DNA from: Phlyctochytrium arcticum
Taxonomy: Eukaryota; Chytridiomycota; Chytridiomycetes; Chytridiales; Chytridiaceae
NCBI GenBank assembly: GCA_025602905.1
Contig: JAHLKI010000030.1
Coordinates: forward strand, 248,001 to 312,000
DNA: 64,000 nt
Direction: 5' to 3'
Part shown: positions 10,895 to 21,291 of the stretch, one piece after another
Numbering within the stretch: the first letter of the stretch is position 1
How the letters are laid out: each line of letters starts with the position of its first letter
Notes under the pieces: model-generated
Seen by the model: only the letters and a program-made list of their open reading frames with translations
Database searches by the model: none
Told to the model about the DNA's origin: nothing
Position numbers and translations under genes: made by a program

Positions 10895-13087
10895 CTGTAA
10901 TGCCGGTAGTATATAGGGATTGCGCCGTTGGGAAGAAGAAGCTGAAGCTAGGATATATATCCTGATTTTTTAATAGGAGAGATTGGGGATGGTATAATAG
11001 TGCGTGAAGGGGAAAAGAAGATGCAGTGTGTGTACAAGCAGCTGTGTGTTCCTGATGCAAAGGTAAATCGGGGTATTGAGATGTGTGGTTTTGGGGGTGA
11101 TTTGATCCCGATCGCAAAAAGGAAGAGTTCCCTTTGATTTGACCAATGTGTTTTGGACCGCCGCCGCCGCCGGAAGTTCAGCTACTGTCTGAGCCAGAGT
11201 TAATTTTTCGCCCCCGAGCCCACTGCATGCACACACACCCACACTGTGTTAAAATGATGGACAAAAGGGAGGGCCAATTGATGCTTGCAGAGTGGATGAA
11301 ATTGGCAGGGGAAAGGGAGCTGCGGACGGACCGGCGGCTGGGCGTTTCTTTTGTGGAGATACTCTTTATTTTTCATCCTTCTTTTCTGCTAGCAACCTGC
11401 TCATCACACGCTTTTTTCCCGTATGATACATATTTTTTTGGGGGCACCAATGTTATCATGATATCCAGCTTTCGCGTAAGTTGTTTGTTGAATGGTTGTT
11501 TTGAAAGTGCGAAAACGCGTCGGCGCGCGTTCCCATAGTTGAAAGTTAGTAAGTTGGGCATATAACATTTTTGTGTGTGGACGAGAGAGAAACAAAAGCG
11601 CTCGCCGAGCCGCTTTTTGCCGCCGTGTCGTTTGGGAAAGTGCCGCGGCTCATGAAGCATAATCATAAATTATCTCGCAAGGAGAGAACCCCAATCGTGG
11701 CACATCACACATCGTTTTCCCCCCGCCCCGCGAATTACCCCCAAGTATCAGAGCGAGACCGGAAATGTCACTGCTGCGCGGTGTATATCGATGATGATCA
11801 AGTTGCCGTAGACAAACCTACGAGTTCCCTGCACGAACTTTACCTGATGCATTCCAGCCTTTGACCACCCAGGCCAAGATGTGTATATAGTACCCACATC
11901 TCAAAGACCTGATTTTTACCCTTCTCCCGGGCGCTGCTGCTGCTGCTGCACCGATCAAAACTTCCCCATCATCATCAATCAATATTAGCACCACCATCAG
12001 CAAGCAGCAGCCAGGACCCCTCCCCCCCAGCCCTTTTAATTACATCCGCCTCCCCCACACTTGAATTTGACGCGTTTTTTACCACCAAAAAATGCTGCCA
12101 GGTTGTGTTTTTTTTGGGCCGGAGCAAGCGCAAGCGCGTACTGCAAGTATTCGCATAATATATAAAACGTGCCACGGTGCGCGTATGTTTCTACAACTCA
12201 AGTCTCTCTGAATGTGCGTTTCAGCACAAAGGAACGGCGTCAAACTTTTATAAACGGGCTAAAGAAAAAACTACTCATCAGCAACTTTCCTTCACTCCAA
12301 CAAACAAAACAACTAAGAGTTGTTAGCTGTTTGACATTGACCAAAAAGAGAAGGACTGCGCATACTCGAGTACTCGTGGACCACGGGCGGCTGCCATAAT
12401 GGCATAATGTTATTGTGTGTGTTACGCGCGGGAGATGAAAGGAAGGTCCCTCTGATTCCCTGGCTTCATCTTGATTTTTTCCTTCAAGACTCAAGAGATT
12501 TTATAGATTAGATTGACACGTGTGGCTAGACGAGTGCCCGGTCGAGGACATATGCAGTCTGATGACAGTGATGAGACAAATGCCCGGAGGCGGAATCATG
12601 GGGCAAAAAGGGCAACAAAAAGACATATGGCAAAACTGTTCTTCTCATCTGGAAAAAAGAAGCAAGTCATCGGCATCGATTCGAGTTGTCGCCACTTACT
12701 GATTGCTGCGTGATTGGGGATGGGAGAATTCTTTCTTCTGACATCAAATTGCGTGCTCCCCAAAAATGTAGCTCAAGTATCCCGAAAGTTATCCGTATTT
12801 TAAGATTTTGGAGCATTGGCCAATGTTTAGGGGACCTGTGAGCTTACGTACAATGCGTGTCCAGCGGTATCCCATTGTCGGTAATGAAAGTGAGGAAAGC
12901 CATATTATCACAGCGTTCGCATTTGCATACCTTGAGCCTTGGCGTTTTGGTGGTAGAAACATCGCCAGGAATCAGATATGGGGAGGGGGTTGTCTCTCTT
13001 GGTGGGACTTGCAAATCACATCTGATGAGAAAGTTGGGACACCAAAAGCACTCGTGTTTTGACCCAAACTTGCTTACGTACTACCAT
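10895..13087. other. Long intergenic region with simple repeats
   Basis: About 2.2 kb without a recognisable gene. It holds a (CCG)5-like run at about 11160-11176, a GCT trinucleotide run at 11933-11949 and an AT-rich TATA-like stretch at about 12155-12166 (AATATATAAAAC). Short frames exist but none resembles a known protein. Parts may be the cyclin promoter; the right part grades into decayed transposon sequence. Confidence 0.5.
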
Positions 13088-13323
13088 GCCGGAGTTCATT
13101 CATATCTTGCCCTGTGAGCCGTATCGAAGAACAGCACATACCTGGTACCCAGTTTATAAGAAGTGCAAATAAGACGGCATGCCAGGTAACGTATATCGAC
13201 GGCCGTTCCGATATCTCTTGACGATCCTCTGATTTGTCTTGTGTTTAGTTTTATTTCTGCATGAACGTGCTTGATGAGGAACAGCTTCCCAGTTTTTAGG
13301 TACCGACGGAACGAGCATTTTGT

Positions 13324-14915
13324 GTGGACTACCGACGCTTGGAGAATTTTCACACGGACAAGTGGCTCAACCAACTCGCGCCTGCGATTTTGCCCAAGAC
13401 ATTGTACAAGTGCCAAACAGAAAAAAAACTTTTTCCATCAACAGATCTAATCCAAACCCGCATCAAAAAAGACTTGGTATTGTTCGGCTTTGGGTCGCAT
13501 CGCCATGGTTTTTTGCGTCTTTCATGGTCAAGAAGGGGACGGCCCGGCACGTACAGAAGCAGCCGGATTCAAATGCACGGGCGGCGCAACCCACTCTTGC
13601 TGCCATGTTTGCACTGAGACCCAACCAAATCTCGTACATAACATTGCGGACGGGCCCCGACCAGCGTTGAGAACTCATGTCAAATAGCAAGCACACTATA
13701 TCCAAGGCATCTCCGATGAAGACCATCGAGATAGCGAGTCAAAAGTTTATGGGATTACCCGATATAGTGGTTAGTTTCAAATGAGGCAGTTCCACTTTTT
13801 GGATTTACTAACACAACATTTGTTGGTAGCAATGAACGACTTTCCCGGTGCACGTTTAGAGGTCCAGCTGCTGCTGGACTTGCTGCACATGGAAGCCGAA
13901 GGGAACATCATCTTGCACTGGGACAGGTTCGCCAGTTCCCTTGTGAAAAACCATGCCCTTGTCAAAAAAGGCCGAGATTTTTGGACCGATTTGTGGAAAT
14001 CGTCATCCAAATATTTCAAATCCAATCATCTCGGCGCTTTACCGGTCTTTACAACGTTTTTGACCTGGAATTACGCGTTCTCGGGCGAGGCCACGCAGCG
14101 ATTTTTCGTTCATTCAACCTACTTCCTCGCCAAGTTTGTACCTGAATCGCTGCACCGTCAATGGGACCTTTGAAAGAAGCATGTTCGATGGGTGACGATT
14201 GCGCAGCAACACACCATCACCTCAGCAGAAGTGGATGAGATGGAAACGTTGACCAGAGAGTACCATGCCAAGTTTTACAATATTTACCAAGCAACTGCCA
14301 TCGTCCAAAACACGCACTTTGAAACCCACCTTCCGCAATTTATCAGATGGTAATATTATTTTTTTGATTTTACGTAGTTGCTTTGCTTCGTACTGACGAT
14401 TCTAACGTACCAATAGGTATTCTGTCCCGCGTCTTTATTGGACATACCCTCAAGAAAGCATCAACAAGGTGACAAAAACAAACGTTCGTCGATCAAGCAA
14501 CCACAGAAATGTGTCTTTTACCATGCTCAAAAAATACATACTTCCCATTGCACTGCGGATCATTTTGAAGGACAGATCCAGCGTACCTATTGGTGACGAT
14601 GTTGTACGACTAGGCCCCCTCATCACATCCGACGAAGCAAGCAAGTTTTTGAGATTCACGAACGTCACACCTCCGACCACCAAGTATTACAAAAATTGTA
14701 AGGTTCGAGTTTGCTACCAAGAGGTTTTTCAAGATTGCATCATTGTGGATAATCTCAGTCAATTTTGGTTCGTCACTACTGTCATACTGGAACACCAAAG
14801 CCCTGACAACATTTATCATGCATTTGCGTGCTGCCAGAAGTTGCGGCTGGAGGGCCGGGATCACCATACAGGACTGCCAGTGTACTCCCGCACTCAATCG
14901 TCCGGCATATCGTGA
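13324..14915 (+). pseudogene. Decayed Tnp2-type (CACTA) transposase
   Basis: Fragments in several frames line up along one plus-strand protein: a Cys cluster (CTGG..CCHVCTETQPN) followed by RTHVK and QAHY, then FPGARLEVQLLL and LHMEAEGNI, then LPQFIRW before a typical intron (14351-14416), and finally YSVPRLYWTYPQESI. In Tnp2/Transposase_21 proteins of fungal CACTA elements the same order occurs (zinc-binding linker, MHL-E-EGN block, H-FP-I-RFGPPR-WxxRFE block). Stops at about 13684 and 14171 and several frame changes show it is not functional. The resemblance is from memory of the family pattern. No terminal repeats were found around it. Confidence 0.5.
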
Positions 14916-15874
14916 GATTGGCAGATTCCTTCGCTCACAAGTGCTGTTACGTCCAAATTGCTGAGAGCACATAATGATTACATTGGTTATGAAATAGATC
15001 AATTTTTTTTTGAATAGAGATACCTGAGCATTAATGTATCAAATTAACAACATACCAGGTGAAGAAAGAGTAGTGAAGACAAATTTCCGAATTGAAAGAA
15101 TACAAAACAGGTGCAAAATAAGATTGCGAATGAAGGAGTATGATCGATATACAAACAGCCTTATAACTACCTCTATGTTCGGTGCCTGCAGCTCTTGAAC
15201 TCGCTGCCGCAAAGTCCTTACGCAAGGTCCATCCGGAAGGTTCTCTTCCACATCGCTTGATTCCACAATCATCCCGACCTTTGTTTATATTATAACAAAG
15301 CCTCCACTCAATTATTCAATATCCATTCTGTACCAGCCGAATGCGTGCAAAAGATGGCTCCCAAACTACTATTTCATGACAGCTGAGTCTATAACTATTA
15401 ACTCTGTATACATTCTCGAGTGTAGTGTAAAAAGTTTCGTACCCTGATTATCCAATGGCCGCATCGGCATCGCCTCGCTCATGTCATGCTGCTGGAAACC
15501 GAGTAAGTTGCGGCAACAAAAGTAACCTTCAATCGCTACTTACCGGACGGTATGCCAAGCAATTCAATGCGTAAAATTCTTCAATGGAAAAGGAGCAAAC
15601 ACGCTCACGTCGGCCGGATAAAGATGTGCGCCCGACTGCTCAACCTTGCTTTCATGTGGGCATTCTATGGCTGTCGAGCGACCATCGTCCCCAGACTTCT
15701 GAAAGGGCGTCAACACTAACGGAGCAAGCCTTCAAGACGTTGGACAGAAGCCACTACCTTGAGTAAGGACGATTTTTAATATTCTGACTCCAAACGAGCG
15801 TGGAAACACAATTATTACTTAGCTTTGCTCAACTGTAGATGCAGAAAGTCTTCAAACCCCAGCGTACGATGCTC
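14916..15874. other. Intergenic, nothing recognised
   Basis: About 1 kb with only short frames, mildly AT-rich at 15000-15420. No gene, RNA or repeat recognised. Confidence 0.5.
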
Positions 15875-16334
15875 CACGCCTACATCCTACCCACGATCCA
15901 TCGAGCCACGTAATCTGGACGATTCCAGGTTAGGATAGGATGCGAAACCGATCAGAACCTCGCAGTCGTAGACTCCTGGCCTGCAACTGGCTAAGCTTGT
16001 GTGAGAAGCTGTCACCAGAGCGGGATGGGCGGACACCAGGAGAAGTATGGAAGAAAGTTATGTTCTTAGGGACCGATGCGGTGGGAGCATGCGACGCTTC
16101 CGACTTGGCCAACAGACCTACACGCCTACATCCTACCCGCGGTCCATCGAGCCGCGTAATCTGGAAGATTCAAGGTGAGGATAGGATGCGAAACTGATCA
16201 GAACCTCGCAGTCGCAGACTCCTGGCCTGCAACTGGCTAAGCTTGTGTGAGAAGCTGTCACCAGAGCGGGATGGGCGGACGCCAGGAGAAGTACGGAAGA
16301 AAGTTATGTTCTTAGGGACCGGTACGGCGTGAGG
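15875..16334. repeat. Direct duplication, period 246 bp
   Basis: A segment of about 210 bp starting with CACGCCTACATCCTACCC is present at 15875 and again at 16121. The copies are about 94 percent identical by eye. About five of roughly twelve differences are CG in one copy against CA or TG in the other. The unit is not recognised as a tRNA, 5S or known retroelement. An open frame crosses both copies because the period is a multiple of three; I do not regard it as a gene. Confidence 0.85.
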
Positions 16335-16546
16335 ACTAGGAGGCCTGGGTTGATGCGGTATGCCAATCGTAGCAGAGATGAGATGTGATGTGTGCGTCGG
16401 GAGCAGCGGGTCGCCAATCGCCAATCTCTCAGAATGCCGCCATCACGTGCTCATGCTGCGCCAGGTGGCCAGGTGCTGCGCATACGCGCAGGTTTACGCG
16501 TAACGCGTCAAGATCCCTCGCCAAATATCGTCCCACCCGCACGACC

Positions 16547-18325
16547 ATGGCCCCCAACAGCAGAAAACCGCGAGTTCCAAAGTCCTGTGAACACCGTACC
16601 ATCACAGTAGAACAAATGGTCGGCTGGAACAAGGGGAAAAATCCTGCATCTACTCTAGATCCCATTTTAATTGACCTAGCAGTCGAAGAATGGGCCAACG
16701 CTCGCGCACTTGCCGAGCATGGGTACAAGGAGTAACCGAATCTGAAAATTCCTCAAGTGAGGAGTCAAATCGAGAGGTCGTTAAACAACCTTTCCAAAGT
16801 CCCTGGGGTTCACGCCGATTTGAAAGCATTTTCAATGAAATGCTGACAGTTCTTGCGGACGTCCAAGCAAAGAGAGCTGTTCCAAATGTGTGTGGGTGGG
16901 TAAGAAGACTTTTACCGAACGGGTAACCAAGCGGCGAAAGCTTGAAGATGCTCTTCGGGGCACATCCCACTGCATTATGGAGAATGAGCGGGAGAGAATA
17001 TGTGCACAAGCTGGAGTGCAAGCAAAGCAGCGCGAAGTGGCAGATGATCTGCCATTGTCTTCTGGGGAGGGGGAAGAAAATTCAGAGGACGAAACTCTTG
17101 AAGATGACGATGTGGAGGCCGAGGACACGAACGACCAGAGTGGCGACAACAATCATGTCTCATTGTCTGCAACGACAACTCTGCCGTCTGGAAAGACAGT
17201 GGAAGAAATTGCCCAGCAGTGGCGGCGCAACGCCCCGACGAATCGGGATTCTTCGATACGCTCTTACATTCTTTATCTGAATGATCCTGCCATGATAAAG
17301 TATTTTGATACGGCAGATGTCAAGTATCTGACAACCATCTGGAGGGCAACTAGCACCGCGGCGGTTACCCTGAGGCGGTTACCCGAGGGGTCGCGCATAT
17401 TACGGACATTGACGATGACTTTAAGACGGCCTTCCAATACCTGGAAGGGCTGCTTAAAGTCTTCTCCAATTACCGGTCTGCCGCCAGTTTGTACGACGAT
17501 TTGGCTGGCAAGCCGTTGCGAGAACCGGCCCAGGGTATACTCTCTCATCCACGCACGCTTGCGGTAAAGGAGATGACGATGAGCGTCCTGAGAGACTTGA
17601 CCTATCCATCACAAGGGAAGAGTGAAGCGGCAATCATGAAGCAGTCCTGGGATGGACTCTTCGACAAACTTGCCTCTGGCACTGTCCGCACAACAGCCGC
17701 CGAAAACACGGTGCTCGCCTCGAAGCATCGCATATGCAAGGTGGAAGGCTCGACCAACCGAGGAAAGCAGGCAGACAAATGCTGGATTGTTGCCGGTCAG
17801 TATGAGATCTGCTGGCAAGAGGCGTCGAAGTCTGCCGCGGTCGAAGACTCGAAAAAGGCCACCGAGGACCTGCTCAAGGTCCACAAAGGAAGCAAAGACA
17901 TGCCAGATCTTATCTTCGAACAAACTGGGAAGAGCGTGGAAGTCTTCGGCTTACCTACCTCCGGCGCCAGTGGGAAAATTCTGTCCGCCGTGCGGCTGCC
18001 CTCTGGCATAATCATCGCCAAAGACATCGTGCGAATGACGGCTTCGGCCAACACCTTCGGCGATTTTCACCAGTGGATAGAGTCTGTGAGGATCTCGTTA
18101 TGCATCATGGTAAGAAGGGGCTGTTCCTTTCGGCATGTGTTTTTTTCGGTGTTTCTCATTACATTTCGGCGCCCCGGACAGCTCGCTATGGAGAAAATCG
18201 GCTCACAACTGACAATGCCCTCCATCTCAGTTTTCAGTGATTCTGACGAAGACATCACCATCCCATCCCACCTCCCCACTCAACAAACCCCCGAAAAACC
18301 GAAGAGAAAGTCACGCCCCGCCTAA
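16547..18325 (+). pseudogene. Frameshifted unrecognised gene of accessory type
   Basis: Coding-like sequence starts at ATG 16547 and continues through three frame changes to a stop at 18325. Pieces include a Ser/Glu-rich stretch, an acidic linker (EDETLEDDD region near 17090), a longer conserved-looking C-terminal half (17395-18110), an intron with GTAAGA donor and CAG acceptor (about 18110-18180) and a basic tail. The shift at 17361-17374 is explained by a 14-bp tandem duplication; removing it restores one frame. I do not recognise the family. It may be a transposon cargo gene or a member of a fungal multigene family. Earlier frame changes may be introns or further mutations. Confidence 0.45.
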
Positions 18326-18979
18326 CCCTCTGGGCCTCTACTCCTCCTTTCATGACTCTTTTATTCATTTATCTCTTTACATAATTAGCTAGCGAGGTAG
18401 CAATTTGTTTCTGTCTTATTTGCGTGCTGGTTTGCGTGTGTCCTTTTTACAAGTGAGAAAATGAAAGAGAAATAAATATAAGGGGAGAGAGAATACCACT
18501 AGCAGAAGTTGTCGATCACGGAATTTATGTACTCCGTGGCAGTTGCTCGGTTTTCGAAATCAATTTTGATGTAGTAGTGGGCTATGCGATTGGTAACCCA
18601 CAGTGGGATGGTGGAGGAGGAATCGGGTCGGTTTTCGGGCGCGACAGCGGCTGGAGTATTCGACATGCGGCAACTTTGATTTCATCGGGAAAAGGATGGC
18701 ATGGGAACATATCCGCAGCCATCATGGCCCCTAACATAGCACAGGGGCTGTCCATCTGCCACTTGGCGTCCCCCCGTAGTCACATGCGTCAGGGCGGAGA
18801 CATTTACGACCATCCGAAAGTCCGTAACGCAGCAACTCCCGTGTAATACATGGACGCAAGGAAATGATCTTTTGGCTAGGAATACTTTGTCAGTATGATG
18901 ATTATCCAAAACCGCATTATTTCAACCCACTTCGAGTGTCGTAGCTTCTCGATTTCTCAAAACTGACTTCATCATGTTC
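18326..18979. other. Intergenic, nothing recognised
   Basis: No gene recognised. The first 150 bp are AT-rich and could be the 3' region of the preceding gene. Confidence 0.5.
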
Positions 18980-19646
18980 AGCTAGAGAACCACCGCATCC
19001 TTTGGGATGTTGGGTGCAAGGTCTACCGTTTTTCTCCGCCCATACTTGTCTTCGAGGGCAGTGAGGTCGTTGTTCACGTCGGTTATGAGAATTATTTCCA
19101 GCAAGTTGACGACATAAAGAGGGAGCAAGCGGCCAGAGCGGAAGATCCACTCCTCGATGTGCTCAAAGAGCCAGATGGCGGGTCAAAACAGTCGCCGATT
19201 TTGACGATGGCACCAAGATCGATGTCGTGTACCCATATCCAGAAGGGGCTTTCTTCTTGGTCCAATTTGATGTCTTTACCCGTGAGAAGCATGTCCGCGA
19301 CAGCCATCCAGATCCAGCACACATAGCGCGCCAATACGTCCGAAAACTTGCATGGCTTGAGCCCCTTTGGCGATATGGAAAGCGACCCATAGATTTGCAA
19401 AGTTCCGATGAATTCCAATTCGGCGTGCCGGTCAATTGCAAAGTCTGGAAAGCGCGAGACTTGAGAGATATTTATGGGTATAGACGTTGGGCAGAAAAGG
19501 GCGCGGTGGGAAGGAATAGAGTGTCGAGAAAGAAACCAAAGAAACCAGGTCCAGCCAACGGGTTGGTTACAGTGATGGATGTCGGGGAAGTCAACGGGTT
19601 GGTTACAGTGATGGATGTCGGGGAAGTGAACGGTTTGAAAACTTAA
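18980..19646 (+). pseudogene. Unrecognised frameshifted gene fragment
   Basis: Two plus-strand frames meet near 19180. The first reads ILWDVGCKVYRFSPPILVFE and continues to DPLLDVLKEPDG. The second begins near VADFDDGTKIDVVYPYPEG and runs to a stop at 19646. They would form one protein if a single base were restored. The 3' part contains two exact 36-bp repeats. The family is unknown. The longer minus-strand frame over the same bases looks like a shadow. Confidence 0.35.
19556..19627. repeat. 36-bp perfect tandem duplication
   Basis: The 36-bp unit beginning CAACGGGTTGGTTACAGTG occurs twice head to tail (19556-19591, 19592-19627). The length is a multiple of three, so it keeps any frame across it. 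Confidence 0.95.
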
Positions 19647-19722
19647 GCGGTTAACAATTAGAGCGCGGAAATTGGGACGTTTAGTGAGCATAAGGGCGCC
19701 AGTCATTCCGGACATAGTATGT

Positions 19723-19996
19723 TGCAAGAATGGGGCACGCGGCATTCTTCACTGATTGAGGGCAAGATGATGCAAGAATGTAACGAAGGAGGGGCACGCG
19801 GCATTCTTCAATGATTGACGACGGATTCTTGCAGGAATGTTCCCACGGTAGATATCGGGCTAGAAATGTACCAAGAATCTGGGCGCACGGCATTCTTCAC
19901 TAATGATACCCCCCAATTCTTGCCAGGAATGTAAGTACCTAATAGGCCAGGAATGCCTGACACAGTGCGCAGCATTCTTGACAATGTCAAGAATGC
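19723..19996. repeat. Cluster of CATTCTT/AAGAATG inverted repeats
   Basis: GGCACGCGGCATTCTTCA or a close variant occurs at about 19734, 19793, 19884 and 19966, each preceded by the complementary core CAAGAATG or CAGGAATG. The last unit forms a near-perfect palindrome, GCATTCTTGACA and its complement with a 1-nt centre, at 19972-19996. Clusters of short inverted repeats like this are typical of transposon ends that bind a transposase, but no partner end was found. Confidence 0.7.
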
Positions 19997-20077
19997 CGCC
20001 TTCGGCAGCTACCCGTTCTTAAGTAACTACCGCACTGTCAGACGGATCACGATGCCAGGTATGAACTGGCACGGAGT

Positions 20078-20872
20078 GTGCACGGATACTACCAAGGCCA
20101 GTCGGGCGTCACTTCGCTACGGAAAGGCGCTACTTCTCAAGCGCTCTCGGGTCCATCTATCCCGCAAATTTCGAGTGCGCAGCAGCAGCAAGAAGTCGCG
20201 ACAGAAAAGTCCACAACGAAGCCAGTCAGCACGGTTACATCTCCCTCTCGGTTGCCGAAGAACGCTGTATCGCAATCTAATAACCAAAAATCACCAAACT
20301 TCTCGGCTTCTTCATTGGCACCCGCCTGCCTTCATCCCAAACCTCCTAACGAACCAACTATCGACTCCCACTACGTTCAAAAAGGAGAGGATAGTTACTT
20401 TCCACTTTCATCGATGATTGAAAGCCTATCTGATATAACCCTTACGTTTCGCAAAGAGAACAAAATCATGGTTGCCCGCCAGTACCAAAACGAAATCATG
20501 ATGGTTCCGTATGGCTCTACTTTGGATGACTATGATCCCAATTTGGTTGCTTACCTCTTCAAAAAACAACCAAGAGCTCCGACATCACGACCTTTGAAAG
20601 CTATGGACATGTTCTTTGAGGCACATCCGGAGTGGAAGAACCCTGCTGATGTGTCGCAGAACGTGCTATCCGAAGATGACTATGAGCAACTACAAGGTTA
20701 GAAAATACGTCTATTGAAGCTCGCCCGTGATTCTGTCGTTGACGCAACTTTGGTAGCATCCAAAAATGTCCTTTTAAAACTTATCACTCGGTTGGAGCAC
20801 AAGAACTTGCCTAATGCCTCTCCTTTAACACTGGCGGAAGTCCGGGAAAGAGAACTCGACATGCATAAATAG
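20078..20872 (+). CDS. Unrecognised ORF interrupted by an in-frame TAG
   Basis: An open frame from ATG 20078 runs 207 codons to TAG at 20699-20701, then continues in the same frame for 56 more codons to TAG at 20870-20872. The N-terminal 95 residues are Gln/Ser/Pro-rich; residues about 100-200 look folded (VARQYQNEIMMVPYGST, MDMFFEAHPEW), and the extension is helix-like (VLLKLITRLEHK). This suggests one longer protein with a nonsense codon, or readthrough. Family unknown. It converges with the minus-strand gene that ends at 21292 and may be transposon cargo. Confidence 0.4.
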
Positions 20873-21291
20873 TTGAGGTGGTCTTTCGCGAAGGAATATG
20901 TCATAAAACGCACTTTCAATAAACAAATCTTCAGTCTACCGCGCGTGCGGACCAAAGCCAAAGATAATCGTCTAAACTCCAGCGCAAAGTATTCTTTATT
21001 AACAATTCATATTGAATATGGAATATCATACATCTCAATGATTTTGATGCAATTGTGGTTTATATACATAAGCAGGGTGAGAAGTTGATCTACACGACAT
21101 CTTAATCGATCATCAAAAGCCAAAAACCAAACTAACCCCATATTGAGAAAGAAGAAAAGAAAACCCAAGTAACACCCAAACTTGAAAAATAAGACAAGAA
21201 GAGAACAAAAAAGTTTGTCTTCCTATTTCTCAAGCGATGAAAAAGTAAAACCCAAGCTGCCTACCCAACACTCGATTGAAAAGCTTAGTCA

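Noticed and set aside
19092..19745. 217-codon minus-strand ORF
   Set aside because: It is antisense to better coding frames and owes part of its length to the 36-bp duplication.
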